The position numbers and the translations under genes were made by a program. DNA of 64,000 bases from Marifrigoribacter sp047730175 (GTDB lineage: Bacteria > Bacteroidota > Bacteroidia > Flavobacteriales > Flavobacteriaceae). Location of the stretch: assembly GCF_047730175.1 (NCBI RefSeq), contig NZ_CP159833.1, forward strand, positions 620,001-684,000. The letters are read 5' to 3'. Of the stretch, positions 52,720-61,911 are shown piece by piece. Below the pieces are notes generated by a model. It had not been told where the DNA came from. It saw only the letters and a list, made by a program, of their open reading frames with translations, and ran no database searches. Within the stretch, counting starts at the first letter, position 1, and each line of letters opens with the position of its first letter.

Positions 52720-53896
52720 TTAAAATATCTAAAGGGTTTTCATCGTTTTCTTCACTTATAATAACTTCTCTTTTTGCGCTTACACTTAACACCATACCAA
52801 TAGCTAAACAAGTCATCCAAATGGAAGTTCCTCCGCTACTTATTAAGGGTAAAGTTTGGCCCGTTACTGGGAATAATTCAACCGCTACAGCCATATTTAT
52901 CATGGCTTGAAATACAATAGGCAATCCTACACCTATGACCAATAATTTTCCAAACACTGAAACCGATTTATGAGCAACAATAACTAATCTAAATAATAAA
53001 AGTAAATACAAGAACATTAAAAATAAGCCTCCTATTATACCAAATTCTTCAACGATAATTGCATAGATAAAATCGGAAGATGATTGAGGTAAGAAGTTTT
53101 TCTGTATACTTTTCCCTGGACCTAAGCCTGTCACTCCACCCGAAGCAATAGCAATTTTAGCTTTCTCGATTTGATAATCTGCATCGGTATCTTCCTTATC
53201 TATAAAGCTATCAACTCTAGAGATCCAAGTATCGACTCTATTAGGGAAAACATCAGGGAATGCCTTCGCAGTAATAACAAACATGGTCAGCATAACTAAA
53301 CCAGCTCCTAATACAACCGCCAGGTATTTTAAAGGATAACCTCCAACAAATACTAAAATTGTTAGCATCACAAATATGATCGCTGTCGTTGAAAAATTTG
53401 CTGGAAGAATTAATCCTAAAACCACAAAAACGGGTAACCAAAGGGGCAATAAAGTTTCTTTAAACGTAACTGTTTTGTCTTTTATTTTTGAAAGATATCT
53501 TGCCACATATGTCATCAGAACTACGGATGCCAAAGTAGAAGTTTGAAAAGTAACCCCAACAAATGGAACACGTATCCAGCGACTTGCATTTGCACCTTCT
53601 ATTGTGGTCCCTTGAGACATTGTAATTACTAAAAGAATAAAAACAACTGGTAAAGCAATAATAGACAAGCCTCTAAAATAATGATATGGAATTTTATGTA
53701 CTCCATAGATAATAGCAAAACCTAATAGTAAATGAGCAAAATGCTTTATTAAAAACTTAAGTGTACCCCCATCACCATACAAATAAGCTAAATTACTACT
53801 TGCACTATATACAGGTAAAAATGAAAACAAGGCAAGAAAAGCTACTACAGCCCAAATTGCTTTATCGCCTTTAATATGTTGAAATATAGTGCCCAT
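52706..53896 (-). CDS. ftsW: SEDS-family peptidoglycan polymerase FtsW
   Basis: 396 aa polytopic SEDS protein, the septal glycan polymerase that works with the FtsI transpeptidase encoded upstream. About ten membrane segments, with the conserved GANASRWIRVPFVGVTFQTS segment (family: GA.RWI..G...QPSE), ITGLGPGKSIQKNFLPQSSSDFIYAIIVEEFGIIGG (the catalytic-loop region with the E-E-F-G-x-G motif) and ELFPVTGQTLPLISSGGTS near the C-terminus. It starts 6 nt after murD and overlaps murG by 14 bp. Confidence 0.95.
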   Translation of the reverse strand: MGTIFQHIKGDKAIWAVVAFLALFSFLPVYSASSNLAYLYGDGGTLKFLIKHFAHLLLGFAIIYGVHKIPYHYFRGLSIIALPVVFILLVITMSQGTTIEGANASRWIRVPFVGVTFQTSTLASVVLMTYVARYLSKIKDKTVTFKETLLPLWLPVFVVLGLILPANFSTTAIIFVMLTILVFVGGYPLKYLAVVLGAGLVMLTMFVITAKAFPDVFPNRVDTWISRVDSFIDKEDTDADYQIEKAKIAIASGGVTGLGPGKSIQKNFLPQSSSDFIYAIIVEEFGIIGGLFLMFLYLLLLFRLVIVAHKSVSVFGKLLVIGVGLPIVFQAMINMAVAVELFPVTGQTLPLISSGGTSIWMTCLAIGMVLSVSAKREVIISEENDENPLDILSEAL

Positions 53897-53902
53897 TTAA
53901 AA

Positions 53903-55240
53903 TTATAGATTTCTAACAGCTTCTTTAAAAACTCTTCCTCTTTCTTCATAATTCTCAAATAAATCGAAACTTGCACATGCAGGCGACAAAAGAACAGAAT
54001 CTCCCTTTTCAGAAAGTCGGTATGCTACTTTTACTGCATCTTGCATTGAATGTGTTTCAACCATAATATCAACTACATTCCCAAACGCTTGAATAATTTT
54101 TTGATTATCAACACCCAAACAAATTATTGCCTTAACTTTTTCATTTACTAAGGGCAATAATTCGTTATAATCATTTCCTTTATCTACACCTCCAACAATC
54201 CAAACTGTTGGACTTTCCATACTGTCTAAAGCATAAAATGTAGCATTTACATTGGTTCCTTTAGAATCATTAATGTAGTTGACATTATTGATTTTTAACA
54301 CTCTTTCAAGGCGGTGTTCTACCCCTTGAAATCCTTCTAAACACTCTCGGATGGTTGCTTTCCTAATGCTTAGTAGCTTTGACACTGTTGAAGCAGCCAT
54401 TGCATTTTTTAAATTATGTTGACCTTTTAAACCTAATGTTGAGATTGGCATAGTAAATGGGTTGTTATCTATTGTTATTATTAATTTTTTATTTTTTATA
54501 TAAGCTCCTGTATCAAATTGCTTTTTTAATGAAAAAGGCAATAATTGAGATTTAATTGAGTGATTAGACATCCACTTCTGAATCATTTCATCATCGGCAT
54601 CATAAATGAAATAATCATCTTTTGTTTGATTCATAATTATTCTAAATTTTGAATCAATGTATTTTGAATAATCATTATCATATCTATCTAAATGGTCAGG
54701 TGAAAGATTGATTAATATTGCAATATGTGGTGCAAAATCTACAATCCCGTCTAGCTGAAAACTACTTAGTTCTAACACAAAATGATCTATACTTTCTGTG
54801 GCAACTATTTCAGCAAAACTCTTTCCGATATTCCCTCCAAGCGCAACATTTAATCCTCCTTGCTTTAGCAATTGATATAAAATTGTAGCGGTTGTTGTTT
54901 TTCCATTACTTCCTGTAATTCCAATGATGTTTGCTTTCGTATATTTTGATGCAAATTCAATTTCAGAAATAACCGGAATTCCTAATTTTTTTAGTTGTAC
55001 AACTAATGGAGTTGTATCTGGAATACCTGGGCTTTTCATTACCAAAGAAGCTTTTATTATTTTTTCTTCAGAATGACCTTCATCTTCCCAATTAATCTCA
55101 TGATGTAAAAGAACTTGTTTGTACTTATCTTTTATTATTCCGAAGTCCGACACAAATACATCAAACCCTTCTTTTTTTCCTAAAATCGCAGTCCCTACTC
55201 CACTTTCTCCTCCTCCTAATATGACTAGCTTTTGTAGCAA
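53903..55240 (-). CDS. murD: UDP-N-acetylmuramoylalanine--D-glutamate ligase
   Basis: 445 aa Mur ligase adding D-Glu to UDP-MurNAc-L-Ala. N-terminal domain LVILGGGESGVGTAILGKKEG; P-loop IGITGSNGKTTTATILYQLL (~110-129); metal-binding ELSSFQLDGI and NLSPDHLDRY; C-terminal VYINDSKGTNVNATFYAL and LSPACASFDLFENYEERGRVF. Abuts mraY without a gap, the start codon directly following the mraY stop, so translation is probably coupled. Confidence 0.97.
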   Translation of the reverse strand: MLQKLVILGGGESGVGTAILGKKEGFDVFVSDFGIIKDKYKQVLLHHEINWEDEGHSEEKIIKASLVMKSPGIPDTTPLVVQLKKLGIPVISEIEFASKYTKANIIGITGSNGKTTTATILYQLLKQGGLNVALGGNIGKSFAEIVATESIDHFVLELSSFQLDGIVDFAPHIAILINLSPDHLDRYDNDYSKYIDSKFRIIMNQTKDDYFIYDADDEMIQKWMSNHSIKSQLLPFSLKKQFDTGAYIKNKKLIITIDNNPFTMPISTLGLKGQHNLKNAMAASTVSKLLSIRKATIRECLEGFQGVEHRLERVLKINNVNYINDSKGTNVNATFYALDSMESPTVWIVGGVDKGNDYNELLPLVNEKVKAIICLGVDNQKIIQAFGNVVDIMVETHSMQDAVKVAYRLSEKGDSVLLSPACASFDLFENYEERGRVFKEAVRNL

Positions 55241-56470
55241 TTATCTGATTTTTAATGTCACAATGGTTAGTATTGCAAGCAATATCCCTACAATCCAAAA
55301 TCGTGTTACTATCTTACTTTCATGGAACCCTTTTTTCTGATAATGATGATGTAAGGGTGCCATTTTAAATATCCTTCTTCCTTCGCCAAATTTCTTTTTG
55401 GTGTATTTAAACCAACCTACTTGTAACACCACGGAAAAATTCTCCATTAAAAAGATTCCACATAAAATAGGTATCAACCATTCCTTTCGTATTGCTATGG
55501 CTATTACCGCGATAATTCCACCAATGGTTAGACTTCCCGTATCTCCCATAAAAACTTGAGCTGGATAGGTATTATACCATAGAAATCCTATGAGTGCTCC
55601 CACAAACGACATAATAAAAATGGTCATTTCACCGGTATTTGGGATGTACATAATATTTAAGTAATCTGAAAAAATAACATTCCCCGAGACCCATGCAAAT
55701 ATGGCTAATGTGACCCCAATAATGGCAGAAGTTCCTGCTGCTAGACCATCGATTCCATCCGTTAAATTAGCACCATTTGACACTGCGGTTATAATAAATA
55801 TTACAATGGGTATAAAGATGAGCCAAACATATTTTTTTGCTCCATCTCCAGCCCAACTTAACAAGCTTTCGTAATTGAATTCATTCTTTTTCACAAATGG
55901 TATCGTTGTGAGTAATGTTTTTTCTTCAGGATAGAATTCTCGAACGTTATTTTGACCTACATTTTCAATAAGGTTTTGTTGTGGCTTCTCTCTTTTAACT
56001 GTAATATCTGGGTGATAAAACATAGTAACTCCAACGATAATACCTAGTCCAATTTGCCCAACTACTTTATATTTTCCAGCTAATCCATCTTTATCATTTT
56101 TAAACTTCTTTAAGTAATCATCAATAAATCCGATAATACCCATCCAAACGGTAGTCACTAGAAGTAAAATCACATAAATGTTTTCTAACTTTGCGAAAAG
56201 CAACACTGGTATTATAGTCGCTAGAATAATTATGATACCTCCCATCGTAGGAGTTCCTGCTTTTTCTTGTTGCCCTTCTAAACCCAAATCACGAATGGTT
56301 TCACCCATTTGCTTTTTTTGTAGAAATCGAATGATTTTTTTACCATATACAGTTGCAATAAATAAGGAAAGTATTACCGCTAATGCAGCTCTAAAAGTTA
56401 TAAACTCAAAAAGACCTGCTCCGGGTATTTGGTAATTTCTCTCTAAAAATTCAAACAAATAATACAGCAT
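55241..56470 (-). CDS. mraY: phospho-N-acetylmuramoyl-pentapeptide transferase
   Basis: 409 aa, ten-helix integral membrane enzyme making lipid I (UDP-MurNAc-pentapeptide to undecaprenyl phosphate). Family motifs: GTPTMGGIIIILATI, GFIDDYLKKFKNDKDGL (catalytic Asp-Asp), NGANLTDGIDGLAAGTSAI, FMGDTGSLTIGG and the C-terminal HHHYQKKG motif in MAPLHHHYQKKGFHESKIVTRFWIVG. A central insertion of ~60 residues (FYHPDITVKREKPQQN ... NYESLLSW) makes it longer than the ~360-aa E. coli enzyme. I believe this is usual in Bacteroidota. Between murE and murD. Confidence 0.97.
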   Translation of the reverse strand: MLYYLFEFLERNYQIPGAGLFEFITFRAALAVILSLFIATVYGKKIIRFLQKKQMGETIRDLGLEGQQEKAGTPTMGGIIIILATIIPVLLFAKLENIYVILLLVTTVWMGIIGFIDDYLKKFKNDKDGLAGKYKVVGQIGLGIIVGVTMFYHPDITVKREKPQQNLIENVGQNNVREFYPEEKTLLTTIPFVKKNEFNYESLLSWAGDGAKKYVWLIFIPIVIFIITAVSNGANLTDGIDGLAAGTSAIIGVTLAIFAWVSGNVIFSDYLNIMYIPNTGEMTIFIMSFVGALIGFLWYNTYPAQVFMGDTGSLTIGGIIAVIAIAIRKEWLIPILCGIFLMENFSVVLQVGWFKYTKKKFGEGRRIFKMAPLHHHYQKKGFHESKIVTRFWIVGILLAILTIVTLKIR

Positions 56471-56473
56471 AAA

Positions 56474-57937
56474 TTATTTATTAAGGGTTTTTAATAATTG
56501 ATTAATAATCTTAAAGTCATCAAAGTCAAATCGTTCTCCATTAATTTCCTGATAAGTTTCATGGCCTTTACCTGCGACTAAAATGATATCTCCTTCGTTT
56601 GCCAATTGACAAGCTGTTTTAATCGCTTGCTTTCTATCGGAAATCGACAAAGTTTTTTTATAATGTTCTGCAGGAACTCCTTCTTCAATCGCTGATATAA
56701 TAGTTTCAGGATTTTCAGTTCTTGGATTATCACTTGTTATAATAACTTTTGAACTTAATTGTGAGGCAATTGCCCCCATTTTTGGCCTTTTTTGTGCATC
56801 TCGATCTCCTCCACATCCAACAACAGTAATTAATTCTTCATTTCCTGTTCGGATCGTATTGATTGTTTCTAATACATTTTTTAAAGCATCTGGAGTGTGT
56901 GCATAATCTACTATTGCAGTAATATTTTTTTCTGAAACTTTGTACTGAAATCTTCCATCTACACTTTCCAAAGTGCTCATTAATTGTAAAGTTTCCAACG
57001 TATCAATACCCATTAAATCAGCGGTAGCATAAATCGCTAATAAATTATATGCATTAAAGTTTCCTATTAATTTTACCCACAATTCTTGGTTGTTAATTTT
57101 CAATAACAATCCATTAAATTGATTTTCTAATATTTGTGCTTTATAATCAGACATCGTCTTTAAAGCATAACTATATTTTTTTGCTGCAGTATTTTGCAAC
57201 ATCACACGACCGTTTTTGTCATCAATATTCGTTAATGCAAAAGCAGATTTAGGTAATTGATCAAAAAATGCTTTTTTGACATCTCTATATTCAGCGAAAT
57301 TGGTGTGATAGTCTAAATGATCATGAGATAAATTAGTGAAAATTCCACCTTCAAAAAATAAGCCTTCAGTCCTTTTTTGATGAATTCCATGAGAGCTAAC
57401 TTCCATAAAACAATAATCAACTCCAGCTGAAATCATTTCAGATAAATACTTGTTAATCGTCAAAGAATCGGGTGTAGTATGTGTTGCCTTATATTCAATA
57501 TCATCTACCATTATATTTACTGTAGATAATAAGCCAACTTTAAATCCTGCTTTTTTAAATAATTGAAATAACAATGAACTGATGGTCGTTTTTCCATTAG
57601 TCCCAGTTACACCAATAAGCTTTAATTTTTCAGAAGGATTGTCGTAATAATTAGAAGATACAATAGCTAGCGCCTTATGTGAATCTAACACTTGAACATA
57701 GGTAACACCGTTGATAATTTCACTTGGAATTTCCTCACATATTATAACCAATGCACCATTATCTATAGCTTTTCGCATAAAGTCATGCCCATTAGATATT
57801 GCTCCGTTGATGGCGACAAAAACATCATTTAGTACAATTTTTCGTGAATCGAACTCTATATTATTTATAGACACAGAGGTACTTCCTATCACTTTTTCGA
57901 TAGTCACCTTATATAATATGTCTTTTAAAATAATCAT
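56474..57937 (-). CDS. murE: UDP-MurNAc-L-Ala-D-Glu--meso-diaminopimelate ligase
   Basis: 487 aa Mur ligase. P-loop IGVTGTNGKTTISSLLFQL (~107-125), VSSHGIHQKRTEG, TNLSHDHLDYH, and the amino-acid specificity motif DNPR in IITSDNPRTENPETII, which indicates meso-diaminopimelate rather than lysine. The wall peptide should therefore be DAP-type. Overlaps ftsI by 4 bp. murF and ddl are not present in this cluster and must lie elsewhere. Confidence 0.97.
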   Translation of the reverse strand: MIILKDILYKVTIEKVIGSTSVSINNIEFDSRKIVLNDVFVAINGAISNGHDFMRKAIDNGALVIICEEIPSEIINGVTYVQVLDSHKALAIVSSNYYDNPSEKLKLIGVTGTNGKTTISSLLFQLFKKAGFKVGLLSTVNIMVDDIEYKATHTTPDSLTINKYLSEMISAGVDYCFMEVSSHGIHQKRTEGLFFEGGIFTNLSHDHLDYHTNFAEYRDVKKAFFDQLPKSAFALTNIDDKNGRVMLQNTAAKKYSYALKTMSDYKAQILENQFNGLLLKINNQELWVKLIGNFNAYNLLAIYATADLMGIDTLETLQLMSTLESVDGRFQYKVSEKNITAIVDYAHTPDALKNVLETINTIRTGNEELITVVGCGGDRDAQKRPKMGAIASQLSSKVIITSDNPRTENPETIISAIEEGVPAEHYKKTLSISDRKQAIKTACQLANEGDIILVAGKGHETYQEINGERFDFDDFKIINQLLKTLNK

Positions 57938-59937
57938 GATAAATTCAGTGTTATGACAGTACCTTTTTTATAAGCCTCTCCTTTTTTAATAGATTGATTT
58001 TGTACCGTACCATTTCCAAATACATTTACTTTTAAACCTAAGTTTTCTAATAAGGAAATTGCATCCATTCCTGCCAAACCAATTACATTTGGCACTACTT
58101 TATATTGTTCTTGCGCATTATCATAGAATTTTTCGAAATCATTTGAAATCGCAACGTCTACCGCATTAATTTGATTAACATCAGAATTTAATGGCGCATC
58201 AGTAAATATTTTTTGGGCAATACGTTTAAATACTGGACCCGTTACATCGGCTCCATAGTATCCTTTTTTAGTACTAGGCTCATGAATCATTACAATACAA
58301 CTGTATTTTGGGTTTTCAGCTGGGAAGTATCCAGAGAAAGAAGAAACATACTTTTTGTCTTTTTTCCATTCTTCAAAATTCGCATAGTCTTTTCTTGCAG
58401 TTCCTGTTTTTCCTGCCATTGAAAAATTTTCTGAATACAGACTTTTTCCTGTCCCCCGTTTTACGATGTTCTTTAAAATTTCTTGAATTTTACTAATGGT
58501 TGTTTCAGAAGCTATTTGAGGATCGATAATTTCAGCATCAAAACTTTTTACGGTTTTATTCCAAGAACGTATTTCCTTAACAAATTGAGGTTTTACCATA
58601 ACCCCGTTATTTGCAATTGCATTATAGAAAGTAAGAATCTGCAAAGGCGTCATCTGTAAATTATAACCGTACGAAATTGAGGGCAAAGCATTTTTACTCC
58701 ATAAGGCATCTCCTTCTTCAGGGATTACTGGTTTTCCTTCCCCTTTAATAGGAATTCCAATTTTAGTATGTAGTTTCCATTTTTTAACTTGGTCTGTGAA
58801 CTTTTTTGGATTGTCTTTATATGCCTCATCAATCATTCTTGCAAAGCCAATATTTGAAGAAACCTCCAATGCTTTCGCTGCTGATATTTCACCGTAACCA
58901 CCTCTTTTTGAATCTGAAATAGTACGACCATACATCCGTATGGATCCATTTTCAGTATTTACCACATTTGATGTATCTAGCACATTATGCTCCAAAGCTA
59001 CTGTCAAAGCAATTGTTTTAAAGGTTGATCCTGGCTCACCAGATTCACCCACAGCATAATTTAAACGTTCGTAATACCCACCATTTCTACTTCTTCCTAA
59101 ATTTGCAACAGCTTTAATCTGCCCTGTAGCAACTTCCATCACTATCACACAACCGTGATCCGCTTCATAAATTTCCAATTGTTTTAATAAAGCATGGTGT
59201 GCTATATCCTGAATATTTGTATTGATGGTTGAAATAATATCATAGCCATCTTGAGGCTCTACTTCATTATCATCATATACAGGTTTCCATTGACCTTTCG
59301 CAATTTTCTGCTTTAAACGTTTGCCATCTTTTCCTTGCAAATATTCATGAAACGCACCTTCTAGACCAACATCGTAATACCCAACTCCACCTTTGTTTTC
59401 ACTTCCAACTGTACGTTCTGCAATTTTTCCTAAGGGATGCTCCCTAACAGTTCGTTGTTCTACAATAATTCCTCCTCGATTAGGCCCAAGTTTAAAAAGT
59501 GGGAAATTTTTAACTTTTATATAATCTGAATACCCTAAATTTTTTGCAATTAAGAGATATCTGTTCTTATTGGTTCTTGCTTTGCGAAGTGAATTTTGAT
59601 AATGAGAGGTAGACTTCCCAAACATTGTACTCATCTCTCTAGAAAGCTGAGGAACAAATTTTTTAAAATTTTCAGAAGAAACCGTTATTGCATCAAAACG
59701 AATATCATATTTAGGAACAGAAGTTGCCAACAGACTTCCATCATCTGCATAGATATTGCCTCTACTAGCAGGTATTTCGAAATTTCGTGTGGTATTTTTT
59801 AGCGCTAATTCACGATACTTGTCTCCATCAACAAACTGAATATTGATAAGTTTAACTGCAATTAATATCGCAAAGATGAACATACATCCAGCGACAAAAT
59901 ACAAGCGGTTTAGTATGTTCTTCTCTTCTATGGGCAC
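57934..59937 (-). CDS. ftsI: septal transpeptidase (class B PBP) FtsI with PASTA domain
   Basis: 667 aa class B penicillin-binding protein cross-linking septal peptidoglycan, partner of FtsW. One N-terminal membrane helix (LYFVAGCMFIFAILIAVKL), then a dimerisation or pedestal domain (PASRGNIYADDGSLLATSVPKYDIRFD). The transpeptidase has SxxK in EPGSTFKTIAL (Ser304), SxN in VSSNIGFARM and KTGTA in MAGKTGTARKDY. A C-terminal PASTA domain (~595-667, VVPNVIGLAGMDAISLLENLGLK) follows. It lies 2 nt from ftsL and overlaps murE by 4 bp. Confidence 0.96.
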   Translation of the reverse strand: MPIEEKNILNRLYFVAGCMFIFAILIAVKLINIQFVDGDKYRELALKNTTRNFEIPASRGNIYADDGSLLATSVPKYDIRFDAITVSSENFKKFVPQLSREMSTMFGKSTSHYQNSLRKARTNKNRYLLIAKNLGYSDYIKVKNFPLFKLGPNRGGIIVEQRTVREHPLGKIAERTVGSENKGGVGYYDVGLEGAFHEYLQGKDGKRLKQKIAKGQWKPVYDDNEVEPQDGYDIISTINTNIQDIAHHALLKQLEIYEADHGCVIVMEVATGQIKAVANLGRSRNGGYYERLNYAVGESGEPGSTFKTIALTVALEHNVLDTSNVVNTENGSIRMYGRTISDSKRGGYGEISAAKALEVSSNIGFARMIDEAYKDNPKKFTDQVKKWKLHTKIGIPIKGEGKPVIPEEGDALWSKNALPSISYGYNLQMTPLQILTFYNAIANNGVMVKPQFVKEIRSWNKTVKSFDAEIIDPQIASETTISKIQEILKNIVKRGTGKSLYSENFSMAGKTGTARKDYANFEEWKKDKKYVSSFSGYFPAENPKYSCIVMIHEPSTKKGYYGADVTGPVFKRIAQKIFTDAPLNSDVNQINAVDVAISNDFEKFYDNAQEQYKVVPNVIGLAGMDAISLLENLGLKVNVFGNGTVQNQSIKKGEAYKKGTVITLNLS

Positions 59938-59939
59938 CG

Positions 59940-60257
59940 CTATTCTTTTGAGGTTATTATTATTTTATTTGGTGGGGTTATTGAGGGGTTTAATCCTCGG
60001 CCCTCCATCGCCTTAATTAATTTACTTTCCATTTTAGTCCGCATCAACTTCATTCTTACATCAACATATTCACTTTTAAGTTCCTTTACTTCGTTATTCA
60101 TTTTTGCAATTTGATGCACTTTCCTATCTGCACTATGCGAACTTGCTATCATGATAAGTGCCAACACCGAAAGGAAAATGATAAAGCGCCAATTTTTAAA
60201 AGCATCATCACTTACTAAGAATCTTCCCTTGAGTATGTTGTAAAAATTTTTTTTCAT
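59940..60257 (-). CDS. ftsL: FtsL-like cell division protein
   Basis: 105 aa bitopic protein. Short basic N-terminus, one membrane helix (WRFIIFLSVLALIMIASS, about residues 23-40) and an extracytoplasmic coiled coil (VHQIAKMNNEVKELKSEYVDVRMKLMRTKMESKLIKAMEGRGL). FtsL sequences barely conserve, so the name rests on topology, size and position between rsmH and ftsI, which is invariant in dcw clusters. It should form the FtsQ-FtsL-FtsB complex that activates FtsWI. Confidence 0.85.
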   Translation of the reverse strand: MKKNFYNILKGRFLVSDDAFKNWRFIIFLSVLALIMIASSHSADRKVHQIAKMNNEVKELKSEYVDVRMKLMRTKMESKLIKAMEGRGLNPSITPPNKIIITSKE

Positions 60258-60289
60258 TGTTTCTGAAATATTTCAGAATTAAATATTAA

Positions 60290-61186
60290 TTATAACTTTT
60301 CTGCTATTCGAAGCTTAGCACTTCTCGCTCTATTGTTTAATTTTATTTCTTCATTTGAAGGAATTATAAATTTTCCTACCAACTTAAAAGGAACCTCCAC
60401 GCTACCAAACACATCTTTTTCTGGCTCTCCTTCAAAAAGTCCGTTTCGCATATATCGCTTTACCAACCTATCCTCTAATGAATGATACGAGATAAGACTC
60501 AACCTGCCTTTTGGCTTTAAGACCTCATGTGTTTGAAGTAAAAATTCTTTCAATGCCTCCAACTCTTGATTTACCTCTATTCTAATAGCCTGATAAATTT
60601 GTGCTAAAATTTTATTCTCTTTATGACCTGGCAAGAACTTTTTAATTGCCTTTTTCAGGTCATCACTAGTTTTTATTAATCCTGATTTACGAGCTTCTAC
60701 AATTAGTCTTGCCATACCTAACGCTGACCTTAATTCCCCATATTGAAGCAAGACTTCTTTTAATTGTTTTTCAGAATATTTATTTACAACATCAAAAGCT
60801 GAAAATTTATTTGTCTGATTCATTCGCATATCTAGATCTGCTTCAAATCGTGTGGAGAAACCTCTTTCCGCGACATCAAATTGATGAGAAGAAACTCCAA
60901 AATCTCCTAAAATCCCATCCACTTTTTTGTAACCATAAAATCTTAACAATCGTTTGATATCTCTAAAATTTTCATTGATCAACAAAAAGCGAGGATCATC
61001 AATAGTGTTTTTTAACGCATCTACATCTTGATCGAATGCTATCAGTTTTCCTTTTTCTCCAAGCCTAGATAATATTTCACGGGAATGACCTCCGCCTCCA
61101 AAAGTTACATCCACATAAACACCTTCAGGCTCTATATTTAAACCATCGACTGTCTCGGTTAATAATACCGGGTTATGATATTCCAT
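60290..61186 (-). CDS. rsmH: 16S rRNA (cytosine-1402-N4)-methyltransferase RsmH
   Basis: 298 aa from the ATG at 61186 (MEYHNPVLLTETVDGL, the family N-terminus). The ATG at 61204 adds six residues and deeper overlap with mraZ. SAM motif VYVDVTFGGGGHSREIL, then ILGDFGVSSHQFDVAERGFSTRFEADLDMRMNQ, the conserved ARLIVEARKSG and LISYHSLEDRLVKRYM blocks. Methylates C1402 of 16S rRNA together with RsmI. Overlaps mraZ by 14 bp. Confidence 0.96.
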   Translation of the reverse strand: MEYHNPVLLTETVDGLNIEPEGVYVDVTFGGGGHSREILSRLGEKGKLIAFDQDVDALKNTIDDPRFLLINENFRDIKRLLRFYGYKKVDGILGDFGVSSHQFDVAERGFSTRFEADLDMRMNQTNKFSAFDVVNKYSEKQLKEVLLQYGELRSALGMARLIVEARKSGLIKTSDDLKKAIKKFLPGHKENKILAQIYQAIRIEVNQELEALKEFLLQTHEVLKPKGRLSLISYHSLEDRLVKRYMRNGLFEGEPEKDVFGSVEVPFKLVGKFIIPSNEEIKLNNRARSAKLRIAEKL

Positions 61187-61646
61187 TGCCAACATCACTA
61201 TCATCTCCCATAACTTCTTCTGCTAAATCTGCAAAATCATTAGCAGCGTCATTTATGGCTTGTTCGTATTTATTTTTATCCCAAATCTCCACAATGTTTA
61301 TTGCTGAAGAGATTACTATCTCTTTTTCAATTCCTGCAAAGGAAAAAAGGTCTTTAGGTATCAATAATCTTCCAGTAACATCCAACTCTACCGTTTTTAC
61401 ACCAGCAGAAAATCGACGTATGAAATCATTATTTTTTCTATTAAATCGATTTAATTCCCCCATCTTTTTCATAAGCTGCTGCCATTCTTCTATAGGATAC
61501 AACTCTATACATGGCTGAAAAACCGCTCTCTTAATCACAAAACCATTTAACGAAACAGATGCCAATTGCTTTTTTAAAGCAGCAGGTATCATCACTCGAC
61601 CTTTTATGTCGGCTTTACATTCGTATGTTCCTATTAAATTAAGCAC
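61173..61646 (-). CDS. mraZ: transcriptional regulator MraZ
   Basis: 157 aa with two SpoVT/AbrB-like swapped-hairpin domains: GTYECKADIKGRVMIPAALKKQL (first) and KTVELDVTGRLLIPKDLFSFAGIEKEIVI (second). The start codon is GTG (61646). MraZ binds direct repeats before its own gene and regulates the dcw operon; four such repeats lie at 61690-61739, just upstream of a TATATTTG box. First gene of the cluster, overlapping rsmH by 14 bp. Tail is acidic (DLAEEVMGDDSDVGNGIS). Confidence 0.96.
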   Translation of the reverse strand: MLNLIGTYECKADIKGRVMIPAALKKQLASVSLNGFVIKRAVFQPCIELYPIEEWQQLMKKMGELNRFNRKNNDFIRRFSAGVKTVELDVTGRLLIPKDLFSFAGIEKEIVISSAINIVEIWDKNKYEQAINDAANDFADLAEEVMGDDSDVGNGIS

Positions 61647-61675
61647 GCTTGCTGAAAATTAAATAATTATAGATT

Positions 61676-61683
61676 CAAATATA
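61676..61683 (-). promoter_or_regulatory. putative -7 box (TATATTTG) of the dcw operon
   Basis: Minus-strand TATATTTG, an exact TAnnTTTG match, 30 nt before the mraZ GTG. The MraZ-type repeats occupy the expected -33 and upstream region. Confidence 0.6.
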
Positions 61684-61689
61684 TAGAAC

Positions 61690-61739
61690 TTTTACCACAT
61701 TTTACCACATTTTACCACTTTGTTAATAAGTTTTACCAC
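61690..61739 (-). promoter_or_regulatory. mraZ: MraZ operator: four GTGGTAAAA repeats
   Basis: On the minus strand GTGGTAAAA occurs at 61739-61731, 61718-61710, 61708-61700 and 61698-61690. The three proximal copies are spaced exactly 10 bp and the fourth is 21 bp further, so all lie on one DNA face. MraZ is known to bind such GTGG-containing direct repeats. Confidence 0.8.
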
Positions 61740-61802
61740 TTTGCCAGCACACCTACTAAAAAACTGATATTCAGTTATTTATTTAATTCCATTCCCTTGA
61801 AA

Positions 61803-61820
61803 TATTTTTGCTTACTTTTG
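61803..61820 (+). promoter_or_regulatory. two adjacent -7 boxes for the hydrolase-engB pair
   Basis: TATTTTTG (61803-61810) and TACTTTTG (61813-61820) both match TAnnTTTG, offset by 10 bp, about 90 nt upstream of the hydrolase ATG. Confidence 0.4.
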
Positions 61821-61911
61821 CTATTGAAAACCCCTTAACATCTTTCATTTTTGAAGAAGGAAAAAATGATTTAACTAAAGGGTTTAGAAACAATATTTGC
61901 ATTTATCAAGA

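Noticed and set aside
53253..53441. A 62-aa minus-strand ORF in another frame of ftsW.
   Set aside because: Shadow of a strongly supported gene; Cys/Ser-rich translation typical of out-of-frame membrane protein sequence.
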